From assembly GCA_017509785.1 (NCBI GenBank), contig JAFWOT010000018.1, positions 1 through 55,634 on the forward strand: a stretch of DNA of 55,634 bases, in the 5' to 3' direction. Shown here piece after piece: positions 1 to 8,271 of this stretch. The notes under the pieces were generated by a model. That model saw only the letters and a list, made by a program, of their open reading frames with translations, searched no databases and was not told the DNA's origin. Position 1 is the first letter of the stretch. Each line of letters starts with the position of its first letter. This stretch comes from Clostridia bacterium. Its GTDB lineage: Bacteria > Bacillota > Clostridia > Christensenellales > CAG-138. Both the position numbers and the translations under genes were made by a program.

Positions 1-103
1 GAGCCTTGTTTCCTGTTCTCCCGTCGCCCTCGCTTCCTTTTCTTTCAGCATTTGAATGCTGTTTGTCAAGGGCGGCGATGAGTGTAGGACGACACCGACA
101 CAT
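1..103 (-). CDS. possible N-terminus of an ORF downstream of the sigma factor gene (cut by window edge)
   Basis: After the sigma factor stop, an ATG at 103 on the minus strand opens a frame (MCRCRPTLIAALDK...) that stays open to the window edge. An anti-sigma or regulator gene often follows an ECF sigma gene, but these 34 codons match nothing I recognise and no strong SD is present. A short palindrome (CAGCATT-tg-AATGCTG, near 47-62) lies inside it, so it may equally be non-coding. Confidence 0.2.
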   Translation of the reverse strand, partial: MCRCRPTLIAALDKQHSNAERKGSEGDGRTGNKA

Positions 104-112
104 CTTCCAAAT

Positions 113-691
113 TCAGACTTGACTTTTAATAGTTAGTCTTTCGATAAGATGTTTTTTCAGTCTTTTCCTGATCCGCGAGAGGCGGACGGAGAGCGCGTGC
201 GGGCTTCTGCCGAGCTCGCGGGCTATCTCGTCCATGCTCATGAAGCCGTTGTAGCGGAGTATGAACAGCCTTTGATCCTCGTTGGGCAGGCCGTGCAGGA
301 ATTCGTTCACGCAGAGCGTCAGCTCCTTGAGTTCATATGCCTCCTCGGGGCCGGGGGCGGAATCGGCGGTCACCTCGCTCAGCTCGGAAAGGGCGGCTTC
401 CGCCGCGCCGCCGCCGCGCTTTTGGCGGTTTTCGGCAAAGAGCCGGTTAAGCGCCGCGTTGCGCGTCAGCTTCCCGAGATATACCCGGAGCGAATAAGGC
501 TCGTTCGGGGGGATGCTGTTCCAGGCGGCGTTGAGCGCGTCGGCGAAGCATTCCTCGGCGTCGAGGGGGTCGGCGAGTATCCTTCCGGCGCAGGTGCGGC
601 AGTACCGCCCGTAGAGGGCGCGCGCCTCTTCAAGGACGCTTTCGTCCCGCTCCCGGAACCGTTCCAGCAAGCTGCGGTCTTCGTCGGTCAA
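113..691 (-). CDS. RNA polymerase sigma factor, sigma-70/ECF type
   Basis: Alternative sigma factor of 192 residues that would direct RNA polymerase to a small regulon. Residues about 20-90 look like region 2 (ending YLGKLTRNAALNRLF). After a loose Glu/Ala/Ser linker, residues about 125-185 form region 4, with a helix-turn-helix (MSMDEIARELGRSPHALSVR) and a basic tail. Length and two-domain layout fit the ECF group. The start is TTG at 691, seven bases after a strong AGGAGG on the minus strand; no upstream ATG fits as well. It is divergent from the ABC exporter gene. A cognate anti-sigma would lie beyond the left edge, so the inducing signal is unknown. Confidence 0.9.
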   Translation of the reverse strand: MTDEDRSLLERFRERDESVLEEARALYGRYCRTCAGRILADPLDAEECFADALNAAWNSIPPNEPYSLRVYLGKLTRNAALNRLFAENRQKRGGGAAEAALSELSEVTADSAPGPEEAYELKELTLCVNEFLHGLPNEDQRLFILRYNGFMSMDEIARELGRSPHALSVRLSRIRKRLKKHLIERLTIKSQV

Positions 692-715
692 TTTACCGCC
701 TCCTCTTCCTCTTTT

Positions 716-727
716 GAATGCGCATTC
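716..727. promoter_or_regulatory. perfect 12-bp palindrome GAATGCGCATTC between divergent genes
   Basis: The palindrome lies just upstream of the SD of the sigma factor gene, in the AT-rich gap to the ABC exporter gene. It could be an operator, but no second copy or regulator gene was found. Confidence 0.25.
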
Positions 728-811
728 ACCTATACAGACAATATTTTACAGGAAATATCTCACAGGTAAAATAATATATTTTTATTGCTCTGCCGCGAAA
801 GCCACAAGATA

Positions 812-840
812 TTGATTTGTCCGCGGGTTTGATGTACAAT
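812..840 (+). promoter_or_regulatory. promoter of the ABC exporter gene
   Basis: TTGATT at 812-817 and TACAAT at 835-840, separated by 17 bases, about 35 bases before the ATG at 876. This is a good sigma-A type promoter. Confidence 0.6.
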
Positions 841-875
841 ACAACTAAGTATATACCCTCGAAAGGAACACCCCC

Positions 876-2768
876 ATGCGCAGCATATCGGATACCTCGG
901 TCAACGACCGCTACCGCGTACCAAAGCCAAAGAGCCTGAAGGAGGTGCCAAAGTACTTAAAAGCTCTGGCGTCGGGCTTCTTCTCAAGGCTGTTCTACAT
1001 ATTTCGCCTCGTGTGGGATACGAAAAAGTCGCTGCTGTTCATAATGGTGTTCATGGCCGTATTCAATGGCATAATGCCGGTCATCGGCTCCGTGATCGGG
1101 GCGCAGATCATCAACCGTCTGGCGGACGCCTACTCCGGCGCGCTGCTGACCTTCGGGGTGATCGCGGTGCTGCTCGTGCTGCAGTTCGCCTATACTTTCA
1201 TCAATCAGGCCGTTACGCGCCTTTACGCGACGGTGACTTCGATCTCCGGCGAGCAGGTCTCGAACCACGTCAAGATGCTCATCATGGACAAGGCCAAGGA
1301 GGTCGACATGGTGAGCTACGACTCGCCCGATTTCTACGCCCGCATGGAGAACGCCAACCGCGAGGCGGGCATGAGGCCGATCCAGATAATGAGCTCGACC
1401 TTCTCCGTGCTCTCGACGGTCATCAGCATAATCAGCTACGTTGTCGTGCTGTTCGCCGTTTCCTGGTGGAGCCCGTGGCTCATAATACTCGTCTCCATAC
1501 CGACGACGATAGTCAACTTCGTCTACAAGAAGAAGAACGTCAACTACATGTTCTTCCGCTCGAAGAACCGCCGCCAGATGGACTACTACGCCTCCACGAT
1601 GATCGACAAGGATCTCGTCAAGGAGATCAGGATGTTCGACCTCGGCGACACGTTCACCGACAAGTACAAGGCCACGTTCGAGGAGTACTACAAGGGCCTC
1701 AGGAAGCTCCGCGTAGAGGAGACGCTCTGGGGGCTCGGCGCCGCCGTGGTGACGAGCGTCGTCTACTGTCTGCTGTACATATTCCTTGCGAAGGGAGTAT
1801 TCCGGCATGAGTTCGCCGTCGGTGATTTCTCGCTCTACACGGGCGCGATCACGGCGATAGGCGCGGGCGTATCGAGCTTTATAGCCTCCACCGCCAGCAT
1901 CTACGAGGGGACTCTCTTTATCGAGAACCTCATAACCTTCCTCAACGAGAAGCCGACGATAGTCCCCTCGCTTGAGGAGCCGAGGCACGTGGCGCGCGGC
2001 GTCGCCCACACGATAGAATTCAGGAACGTGTTCTTCCGCTACCGGGGCATGGAGAGGGACGTCCTGAAGAACATCAACCTGACGATCAACGAAGGCGAGA
2101 CGGTCGTCATCGTCGGCCTCAACGGGGCGGGCAAGACGACGCTCGTAAAGCTCCTCACGAGGCTCTACGATCCCTCCTCCGGCACGGTGCTCCTCGACGG
2201 GCATGATATCAGGGAGTACGACGTCAAGGAGCTCTACGACATGTTCGGCATGATATTCCAGGATTTCGGCAAGTACGCCGTCACCGCGGGCGAGAACATA
2301 GTCTTCGGCGACATAGAGCGCGAGGCCGGCGAGAAGGAGATGCGCGAGGCCGCCGGGCGTTCCGGCGCGGACGTGTTCATCGAGAAGCTCGAATCCGGCT
2401 ACGATACGCCGCTCATGCGCTATTTCGAGGCGAACGGCGCGGAGCTCTCCATCGGACAGTGGCAGAAGCTCGCAATAGCGAGGGCGTTCTACTCCGATTC
2501 CGACGTGCTCATACTCGACGAGCCGACCGCCTCGCTCGACCCGATGGCCGAGCAGGAGATATTCAACCGGTTCAATGAGCTGCGGCACAACAAGACGAGC
2601 ATATTTATCTCCCACCGCCTCTCGAGCGCGACCATCGCCGACAAGATCCTCGTCATGGAGGACGGGCAGATCGCGGAGATCGGCACCCACCGCGAGCTCA
2701 TGGAGCTGAAGGGAAAGTACTGGACGCTCTTCTCCACACAGGCCGCAAGGTACAAGGAAGAGCAATAA
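876..2768 (+). CDS. ABC exporter, fused membrane and ATPase domains
   Basis: Exporter half-transporter of 630 residues that would dimerise to pump a peptide, lipid or drug outward. About residues 45-345 hold the six-helix membrane domain. The ATPase domain follows with Walker A GLNGAGKTT (about 413), signature LSIGQWQ (about 523), Walker B VLILDEP (about 545), D-loop SLDP and H-loop ISHR (about 578). The signature has Ile where the canonical LSGGQ has Gly; the following WQK resembles lantibiotic-type exporters, but no precursor peptide or modifying enzyme is visible. It has its own promoter. The kinase-like gene follows after 52 bases and may be co-transcribed. The substrate cannot be told. 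Confidence 0.9.
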   Translation: MRSISDTSVNDRYRVPKPKSLKEVPKYLKALASGFFSRLFYIFRLVWDTKKSLLFIMVFMAVFNGIMPVIGSVIGAQIINRLADAYSGALLTFGVIAVLLVLQFAYTFINQAVTRLYATVTSISGEQVSNHVKMLIMDKAKEVDMVSYDSPDFYARMENANREAGMRPIQIMSSTFSVLSTVISIISYVVVLFAVSWWSPWLIILVSIPTTIVNFVYKKKNVNYMFFRSKNRRQMDYYASTMIDKDLVKEIRMFDLGDTFTDKYKATFEEYYKGLRKLRVEETLWGLGAAVVTSVVYCLLYIFLAKGVFRHEFAVGDFSLYTGAITAIGAGVSSFIASTASIYEGTLFIENLITFLNEKPTIVPSLEEPRHVARGVAHTIEFRNVFFRYRGMERDVLKNINLTINEGETVVIVGLNGAGKTTLVKLLTRLYDPSSGTVLLDGHDIREYDVKELYDMFGMIFQDFGKYAVTAGENIVFGDIEREAGEKEMREAAGRSGADVFIEKLESGYDTPLMRYFEANGAELSIGQWQKLAIARAFYSDSDVLILDEPTASLDPMAEQEIFNRFNELRHNKTSIFISHRLSSATIADKILVMEDGQIAEIGTHRELMELKGKYWTLFSTQAARYKEEQ

Positions 2769-2820
2769 AATCGGCAATCAGCAATCGGAACCCATAACTC
2801 ATTATCTGTCAGAGGTGACT

Positions 2821-5343
2821 ATGAACAACATCAAGCGTTTTGAACCTCTTTTCGGCGAATGGCATGCCGAAGCGCTCATCCGCGGGGATGAGAACGAGCG
2901 CGTTTACCGCGCGTACCGCGAAAAGGACGGCGCGAAGGAATACTGCGCTGTCCGTCACGTACCCGTCCCGACGGACGAGAGCGTCGTCGCCGCCCTGCGT
3001 GAAGGCGGCATGGACGAGGAGACCCTCAAGGCATACGCGGATTCCCGCTACAGGGAGGTCTGCCGCGAGATCGCCATCTCCGAAAGGCTGACCCCGACGG
3101 GCGCCGTCGTCCCCGTGCTCGAAAGCGCCGTCATACCGAGGGAGGACCTCGGCTGGGACGCGTTCATCCGCACGCCCCTTTGGGATACGCTTGCCCACAG
3201 GCAGGCGCGCGAGCCCCTCTCGGGTGATGAAGCCGCAAGGCTCGCCGCGGATATCTCCGGCGGGATAAGCGCCCTCTCGAAGGAGGGCATAGTCCACAGG
3301 GCGATAGGCCCCGAGACGATTTTTGTAAAGCCCGATGGCGGATTCGCGCTCGGCGGGCTCGCTTCCGCCCGCGTTGCCGGGAGCCCCGACGAGGGTCCCT
3401 CCGAGAGCGAGGGTCTTGCCTTTGCCGCGCCCGAGGTCGTGAACGGCGAACCGAGGACGGAAAAGACCGATCTCTATTCGCTCGGCCTCGTGCTCTACGC
3501 CGTGACGAACGGCGGCCGCATGCCCTTCGAGCCCGAAGCGCCCGCGCCCGTTTCCGCCCTGCAGAGCGAGCGCGCCGCCATGCGCCGCATGATGGGGGCG
3601 AAGCTCCCCGCGCCGAAGTTCGCCGGGGAGGAGCTCGGCTCCGTCATACTGAAGGCCTGCGCCGCGGATCCCGCCGGAAGGTTCGCCTCCGCGGAGGAGA
3701 TGAACCGCGCCGCGTCCGCGCTTGCCGGAGCCGCTCCCGCGCCCGTTGAAACGCCCGCGCCCGCCGTGCACATGGTCTCGGAGATCGACGATATCCCCGA
3801 CATGCCGATAGAGGATGAGGCCGCGCCCGCGGAGCCCGAACCCACGGCAAAGAAGGAGCCCGTGACGCCCGTCATCGGCTCCGCCGCGTTCCCCCTGCGC
3901 GAAGGGCCCGCCGATAAGAAGGCCCTGAAGCGCGCCGAAAAGGAGCGCAAAAAGCTCGAAAAGCGTCAGCGCCGCGAGGGCGAGGCGCTCCCGCCCGACA
4001 GGGAAATGCAGCCCGAGGCGGAGGAACCGGAGTTCGATGAGCCCGTAAACGCGGAGCCCGAAAGGAAGGAAAGCTCCGGCAAGGGGATCAAGGTCGGCAT
4101 AATAATCGCCGCGATAGTCGCGGGGTTAGCTCTTCTGGGGATACTGTTCCTGCTCGGCAAGGATCTCTATGAGGATTACCTGCTCCGCAGGGAATCCGCG
4201 GCCTTCAAGCCCCGCGATCCCGAGATAGTGCGGGACGCCGCCGATCCCGACGTCTACCGCGTCACCATCTACGAGAAGAACGGCACCGCCGTCGTTTACG
4301 AGAGCATCAACGGCATCCGCCGCGAGTACAGCGTCAACAGCGACGACCGCATAGTTTTCGAGCTGCGCGGCTCCGATCTCATCCCCGACGAGCCCATCGA
4401 CTCGACCGCCTATTCCGTCCAGCCGAAGTTCTACACGAGGAACGAGGCGGGCGAGCTCGTACCCATATCGAACATGGGCTACATAATGCTCGATCTTCCC
4501 ACCATCGAAATGACCTTCGACTGCCCCGACGTCATCGAGAGCGAGGACGGCGTCATCAATATCAAGGGCCACGTTGACAAGCTCAATTCCGAGTTCTTCA
4601 TAAACGGCGAGCCCGTTCAGCTCACGGCGGACGGCAATTTCTCGTATGAGCATCAGTACGAGGAGAACGGCGAATACGAGATCGCCTTTGAGGCGAGGCT
4701 CCCCAAGTACAGCATCTCGAGGCACACCGTCAAGGTCAACGTGAACATCCCCGAACCCCCGGCGATACAGCTCCCGTGGGATATGGGCGAAACGAATTAC
4801 TCCCAGCGCGTCACCGACCCGAACGACACGATAGAGGTGCACGGGCTCATCCCCGCCGGCTCGACGTTCGAGCTCGCCTGCGACGACGAGACCGTCATAC
4901 TCTCCGAGCCCGAGGTGACGGAGGAGGGCGGCTTCACGTTCACAGCGACCCTCCCCGCGATAGGCGATTACGTGGTCAGGGTCAGCTGCACGGATCCCAA
5001 CGGCGCAGTCAACACCCGTGAGATACACCTCCAGCGCGCGCCCGAGTGGAAGCCCTACGTCGAGAGCGCGTGGGCGATGAGCCTCGATGCGCTCAGTCGT
5101 CCCTCGAATCAGTGCTATAACGTGAAGGGTACGGTCACGGAGATCATCGAGCATACCGATCATTACCTCGTCGTACTCGAGACCGAAGGCGGCGGCTCAA
5201 TACTCCTTGAGTACCATCACCATTATCCCACGGCGAATTCGTTCGAGGTCGGCAAGCAGTACAACTGGATCTACGGCTTCCCCAAGGGCGTCAACGAGCA
5301 GGGAGCTCCCGTCGTGTACGTCTGGTTCGTGAACGATAAGTGA
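2821..5343 (+). CDS. membrane-anchored pseudokinase with large extracellular region
   Basis: A protein of 840 residues. Residues 1-300 have the layout of a bacterial Ser/Thr kinase, but the catalytic positions are changed: the VAIK lysine is Arg45 (CAVRHV), HRDLKPEN reads HRAIGPET (Asp to Ala161), and DFG reads GLA (179-181). Structural motifs survive: APE (FAAPEV), the F-helix motif (TDLYSLG) and an Arg late in the C-lobe. An acidic, Pro/Ala/Lys-rich linker (about 310-420), one membrane helix (about 424-446) and some 390 outside residues with beta-rich, Ig-like character follow; no PASTA repeat was recognised. The ATG at 2821 is favoured over the GTG at 2815 because AGAGGTG lies just upstream. 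Inference: a scaffold or sensor rather than an enzyme. Confidence 0.8.
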   Translation: MNNIKRFEPLFGEWHAEALIRGDENERVYRAYREKDGAKEYCAVRHVPVPTDESVVAALREGGMDEETLKAYADSRYREVCREIAISERLTPTGAVVPVLESAVIPREDLGWDAFIRTPLWDTLAHRQAREPLSGDEAARLAADISGGISALSKEGIVHRAIGPETIFVKPDGGFALGGLASARVAGSPDEGPSESEGLAFAAPEVVNGEPRTEKTDLYSLGLVLYAVTNGGRMPFEPEAPAPVSALQSERAAMRRMMGAKLPAPKFAGEELGSVILKACAADPAGRFASAEEMNRAASALAGAAPAPVETPAPAVHMVSEIDDIPDMPIEDEAAPAEPEPTAKKEPVTPVIGSAAFPLREGPADKKALKRAEKERKKLEKRQRREGEALPPDREMQPEAEEPEFDEPVNAEPERKESSGKGIKVGIIIAAIVAGLALLGILFLLGKDLYEDYLLRRESAAFKPRDPEIVRDAADPDVYRVTIYEKNGTAVVYESINGIRREYSVNSDDRIVFELRGSDLIPDEPIDSTAYSVQPKFYTRNEAGELVPISNMGYIMLDLPTIEMTFDCPDVIESEDGVINIKGHVDKLNSEFFINGEPVQLTADGNFSYEHQYEENGEYEIAFEARLPKYSISRHTVKVNVNIPEPPAIQLPWDMGETNYSQRVTDPNDTIEVHGLIPAGSTFELACDDETVILSEPEVTEEGGFTFTATLPAIGDYVVRVSCTDPNGAVNTREIHLQRAPEWKPYVESAWAMSLDALSRPSNQCYNVKGTVTEIIEHTDHYLVVLETEGGGSILLEYHHHYPTANSFEVGKQYNWIYGFPKGVNEQGAPVVYVWFVNDK

Positions 5344-5363
5344 TCATATTAACTGCATAAATA

Positions 5364-5402
5364 AAGATCGGTACAGAGAGCTCGACCCTCTGCACCGATC
5401 TT
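5364..5402. terminator. bidirectional rho-independent terminator
   Basis: A 15-bp stem with one mismatch (5364-5378 with 5388-5402) lies between the convergent pseudokinase and lipid kinase genes. It is followed by TTTTGTTGTTT on the plus strand and by TTTATTTAT on the minus strand. Confidence 0.85.
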
Positions 5403-5457
5403 TTGTTGTTTGGCTTGACGACGGGAGCGCATTGCCCCAACTGCCGACAGCCAATTG

Positions 5458-6321
5458 CTAATTGCGCATCGTTTTCACGCTGTACTTCGTTACGTTCGTC
5501 ACGGTCTCGCCGTCTATCTGCAGGGCGGTCGGGCGGTCGAATTCGACGGTGACGGAGTTCCCCTTCAGCACGGTGCAGTGCTTCACGTGCTTCACGTGCT
5601 CGCCCTTGAATATGGAGGGGAATATCATCAGCGTGCGGAGCTTGCCCGTCCCGCGGAAAACGAGCACGGAAACGCGGCGCTCGGGGTCGAGGCGATCCTG
5701 ACCGGGAGTCGCGAACATGCCCCCGCCGTAGCAGCGGCCGTTCATCGCGGGCGCGAGCCACACCTTTTCGTAGGTCCTCGTCTTCCCGTCGACGGTGACC
5801 TTCGCGTTGACGGGCTTAAATGCGTACAGGAGCCCCTTTATCGCGATATTCGTATAGTTCACGGGCTTGTCCGAAGAGGCGCGGATGCGGTCGCCCTCCT
5901 CGCAGCAGTAGCCGTCGATGCCGAAGCCCACGCCGTTGAGGAAGAGGCGGCTCATGCCGTTCACCTCCACCCGGGGCAGAGCCCTGATGTATTCGTTGAT
6001 GCGCACCGGGCCGTCCTCCGGCTTCCTGCCGAGATCGTTCAGAAAATCGTTCCCGCTTCCCGTTCCGTAATAGAGCACCTCGTCCGGCAGCTCCATGCCG
6101 TCAACGTCGTTTATGAAACGGTTCAGCGTCCCGTCGCCTCCGCAGATGACGGGCTTTTCACCCGGCGCGAGGGCGCGTATCGCCTCGTCAAAGCCGGAAA
6201 GCTTCGTCGCGTCACGGTAAACGATGCTCCCCGCGGGGAGAAATCTTTCGATCCCGCGGGCGGCGTCCCCGCCTCTGCCGTTGCCCGAAAGCGGATTGTA
6301 CAACACGATATATGTCTCCAT
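5458..6321 (-). CDS. diacylglycerol kinase-family lipid kinase
   Basis: Cytosolic lipid kinase of the DagK/YegS/BmrU family, 287 residues, expected to phosphorylate diacylglycerol or a related lipid. Visible motifs are the N-terminal VLYNPLSGNGRG loop, the nucleotide-binding ICGGDGTLNRFIN and the GTGSGNDF motif, all in family order. The ATG at 6321 is preferred to the upstream ATG at 6345 because GGAGGG lies six bases before it. The gene is convergent with the pseudokinase gene and divergent from the pgs operon; no link in function is implied. The physiological lipid is not known. Confidence 0.85.
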   Translation of the reverse strand: METYIVLYNPLSGNGRGGDAARGIERFLPAGSIVYRDATKLSGFDEAIRALAPGEKPVICGGDGTLNRFINDVDGMELPDEVLYYGTGSGNDFLNDLGRKPEDGPVRINEYIRALPRVEVNGMSRLFLNGVGFGIDGYCCEEGDRIRASSDKPVNYTNIAIKGLLYAFKPVNAKVTVDGKTRTYEKVWLAPAMNGRCYGGGMFATPGQDRLDPERRVSVLVFRGTGKLRTLMIFPSIFKGEHVKHVKHCTVLKGNSVTVEFDRPTALQIDGETVTNVTKYSVKTMRN

Positions 6322-6485
6322 GCTGATCCCTCCATTATGTGACATGATCCTTCACATTATATAACGGCTGCATTCAAAATGCAAGACCTTTCGCAAGACC
6401 TGCAATCAAACGGAAATAAAAGCCGGCAAACCCTGCCGAATTATGAACATTCTGTTATAACATATCCCAAAATGCGGGCAAGATA

Positions 6486-6514
6486 TTGCATTTACAATGC
6501 GGATATGGTATAAT
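6486..6514 (+). promoter_or_regulatory. promoter of the pgs operon
   Basis: TTGCAT at 6486-6491 and a perfect TATAAT at 6509-6514, 17 bases apart. The expected transcript start leaves a leader of about 75 bases before the TTG of pgsB. Confidence 0.75.
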
Positions 6515-6595
6515 AGAATTTGGTGTTATACGCCAAACTGCACTATTTAGCGGCGATACGGCGTTTAAACGGAATCACACCATGGAGGAAAGCTT

Positions 6596-7801
6596 TTGAA
6601 ATTTACAGCGGTCTACATAATCTTTGCCATATGTGTGGTCGTTCTCATCGTGCTCGGCATACTCGAGAAGCGCAAACACATGAGGCAGGTCGAGAGGATA
6701 CCGATGAGGATCAACGTCAACGGCATCAGGGGCAAATCGACCATAACGAGGATGATCACCGCGATGCTGAGGTACCACGGGGTCAAGGTCATCGGCAAGA
6801 CCACGGGCAGCGCCGCGAGGATGCTTTACTGGAATAAGGATGAGGAGCCCATCGACCGCAAGCCCGAGGGCGCGAACATTAAGGAGCAGATAGGCGTTAT
6901 CAGCCGCGCGGCCGATATGGGCGCCGAGGCTCTCGTTTGCGAATGCATGGCGGTCAACCCGAAGCTCCAGAAGATCTATCAGGAGGAGATGATAAAGGCG
7001 CAGATAGGCGTTATAGTCAACGTCCTCCCCGATCATATCGACGAGATGGGCCCGACCCTTGACGAGATAGCTCTCGCTTTCACTGTCACCATCCCCTACA
7101 ACGGCATACTCGTGCTCGGCGCATCCGATTACACCGAGTACTTCAAGCGCATCGCGAAGAAGCGCCACACCGAGGTATACGTCGCGGACGAGTCCAAGAT
7201 CCCCGAAGGATACCTTGACAGATTCAATTACGCCGTATTCCCCAACAACGTCGCCGTGCCGCTCGCGCTCGCCGAGGCTCTCGGCATCGACCGCGAGGAG
7301 GCGCTGGAGGGCATACTCACCGCTCCCGCTGATCCCGGCATCGCGACCATCGAGCCCGTCGGGCGGGAGAGCGACAACGCCTACTTCGTCAACGGCTTCG
7401 CCGCGAACGATCCCGTCTCCACTCTTGAGATCTGGGATCTCGTCACCCGCAAGGGTGTTCCGGGGGACAACCTCATCGTTCTCGCCAACTGCAGGGGCGA
7501 CCGAGGCGACCGCACCCGTCAGATGGCCCTTGACGTGATACCGAACCTCCCCTGCAGGACGGTCATCGCCGTCGGCAAGAACACGAAGCCCATCACGGAC
7601 GCTTACCGTCAGGGCAGGTTCAAGGCCGAATACCTCAACCTCGATTCGGTCAAGCCCGCAAAGGTCATCTCCGAAATAAAGAAGAGGATCAAGGGCGCCG
7701 TGATATTCGGCATAGGCAATATCCACGGCATTGGCGAGGAGCTCATCGACGGCATTTTGGAACTGGGCAATAACGAAAAGGAGGATGGCGGCAACGCCTG
7801 A
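6596..7801 (+). CDS. pgsB: poly-gamma-glutamate synthase PgsB (CapB)
   Basis: ATP-dependent amide ligase that extends poly-gamma-glutamate, acting at the membrane with PgsC and PgsA. It has 401 residues, close to the Bacillus family. An N-terminal membrane helix (about 5-23) is followed by the Mur-ligase P-loop NGIRGKST (about 42-49), a TGSAAR motif and a conserved stretch that includes VNVLPDHIDEMG and LANCRGDRGDRT. The start is TTG with GGAGG seven bases upstream; the ATG at 6582 inside that SD reads only a few codons. It is the first gene of a tight operon (spacings 5, 15 and 13 bases). It makes either a capsule or a released polymer. Confidence 0.93.
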   Translation: MKFTAVYIIFAICVVVLIVLGILEKRKHMRQVERIPMRINVNGIRGKSTITRMITAMLRYHGVKVIGKTTGSAARMLYWNKDEEPIDRKPEGANIKEQIGVISRAADMGAEALVCECMAVNPKLQKIYQEEMIKAQIGVIVNVLPDHIDEMGPTLDEIALAFTVTIPYNGILVLGASDYTEYFKRIAKKRHTEVYVADESKIPEGYLDRFNYAVFPNNVAVPLALAEALGIDREEALEGILTAPADPGIATIEPVGRESDNAYFVNGFAANDPVSTLEIWDLVTRKGVPGDNLIVLANCRGDRGDRTRQMALDVIPNLPCRTVIAVGKNTKPITDAYRQGRFKAEYLNLDSVKPAKVISEIKKRIKGAVIFGIGNIHGIGEELIDGILELGNNEKEDGGNA

Positions 7802-7806
7802 TATAT

Positions 7807-8256
7807 ATGGAACTGTCATACGTCTACACAACAATAATCCTCGGCATTGTGGTCAGCCTCATATTCACCGAGATAACCGGCGTCTCCGCGGGCGGCATAG
7901 TCGTTCCCGCGTATCTGGCGCTCACCGTCAACCAGCCGAGCGTGCTCATCAGCACCCTTGCGATAGGCCTCATCGCTTACGTCATCGTGGAGTTCGGCCT
8001 TACCCGCATAATGATGCTCTACGGCAAGCGCAAGTTCGCCGCCTTCGTACTCGTGGCGCTCATACTGCGCATACTGCTGAACCTCGCCCTCGGCGGCATA
8101 TTCGATTCGCTTGACGCGCTGACCTCGGTCGGCGTCGTCACCGCCGCGCTCCTGGCAAGCACCATCGCCAAGCAGGGCGTCGGCTACACGCTGCTCGGCA
8201 CCGGCGTCGTCACCTGCATAGTCTACGGCGCGGTCGAGCTCATCGCCGTTCTTTAA
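7807..8256 (+). CDS. pgsC: poly-gamma-glutamate biosynthesis protein PgsC (CapC)
   Basis: Small integral membrane subunit of the poly-gamma-glutamate synthase, 149 residues, matching the usual PgsC length. The protein is almost entirely hydrophobic, with four to five membrane helices and the family's N-terminal LGIVVSLIFTEITGVSAGGI stretch. It starts five bases after the pgsB stop; the nearest GGAGG is about 22 bases away inside pgsB, which suggests translational coupling. PgsB and PgsC together form the catalytic core in the known systems. Confidence 0.93.
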   Translation: MELSYVYTTIILGIVVSLIFTEITGVSAGGIVVPAYLALTVNQPSVLISTLAIGLIAYVIVEFGLTRIMMLYGKRKFAAFVLVALILRILLNLALGGIFDSLDALTSVGVVTAALLASTIAKQGVGYTLLGTGVVTCIVYGAVELIAVL

Positions 8257-8271
8257 GGCAGGGAGCGTCCA

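Noticed and set aside
984..2777. Long minus-strand open frame opposite the ABC exporter (similar ones oppose pheT, metG, PgsB, the giant gene and others)
   Set aside because: High GC leaves antisense frames open; the translations lack any domain, are rich in Arg/Asp/His/Leu, and have no SD, while the plus-strand proteins are recognisable.
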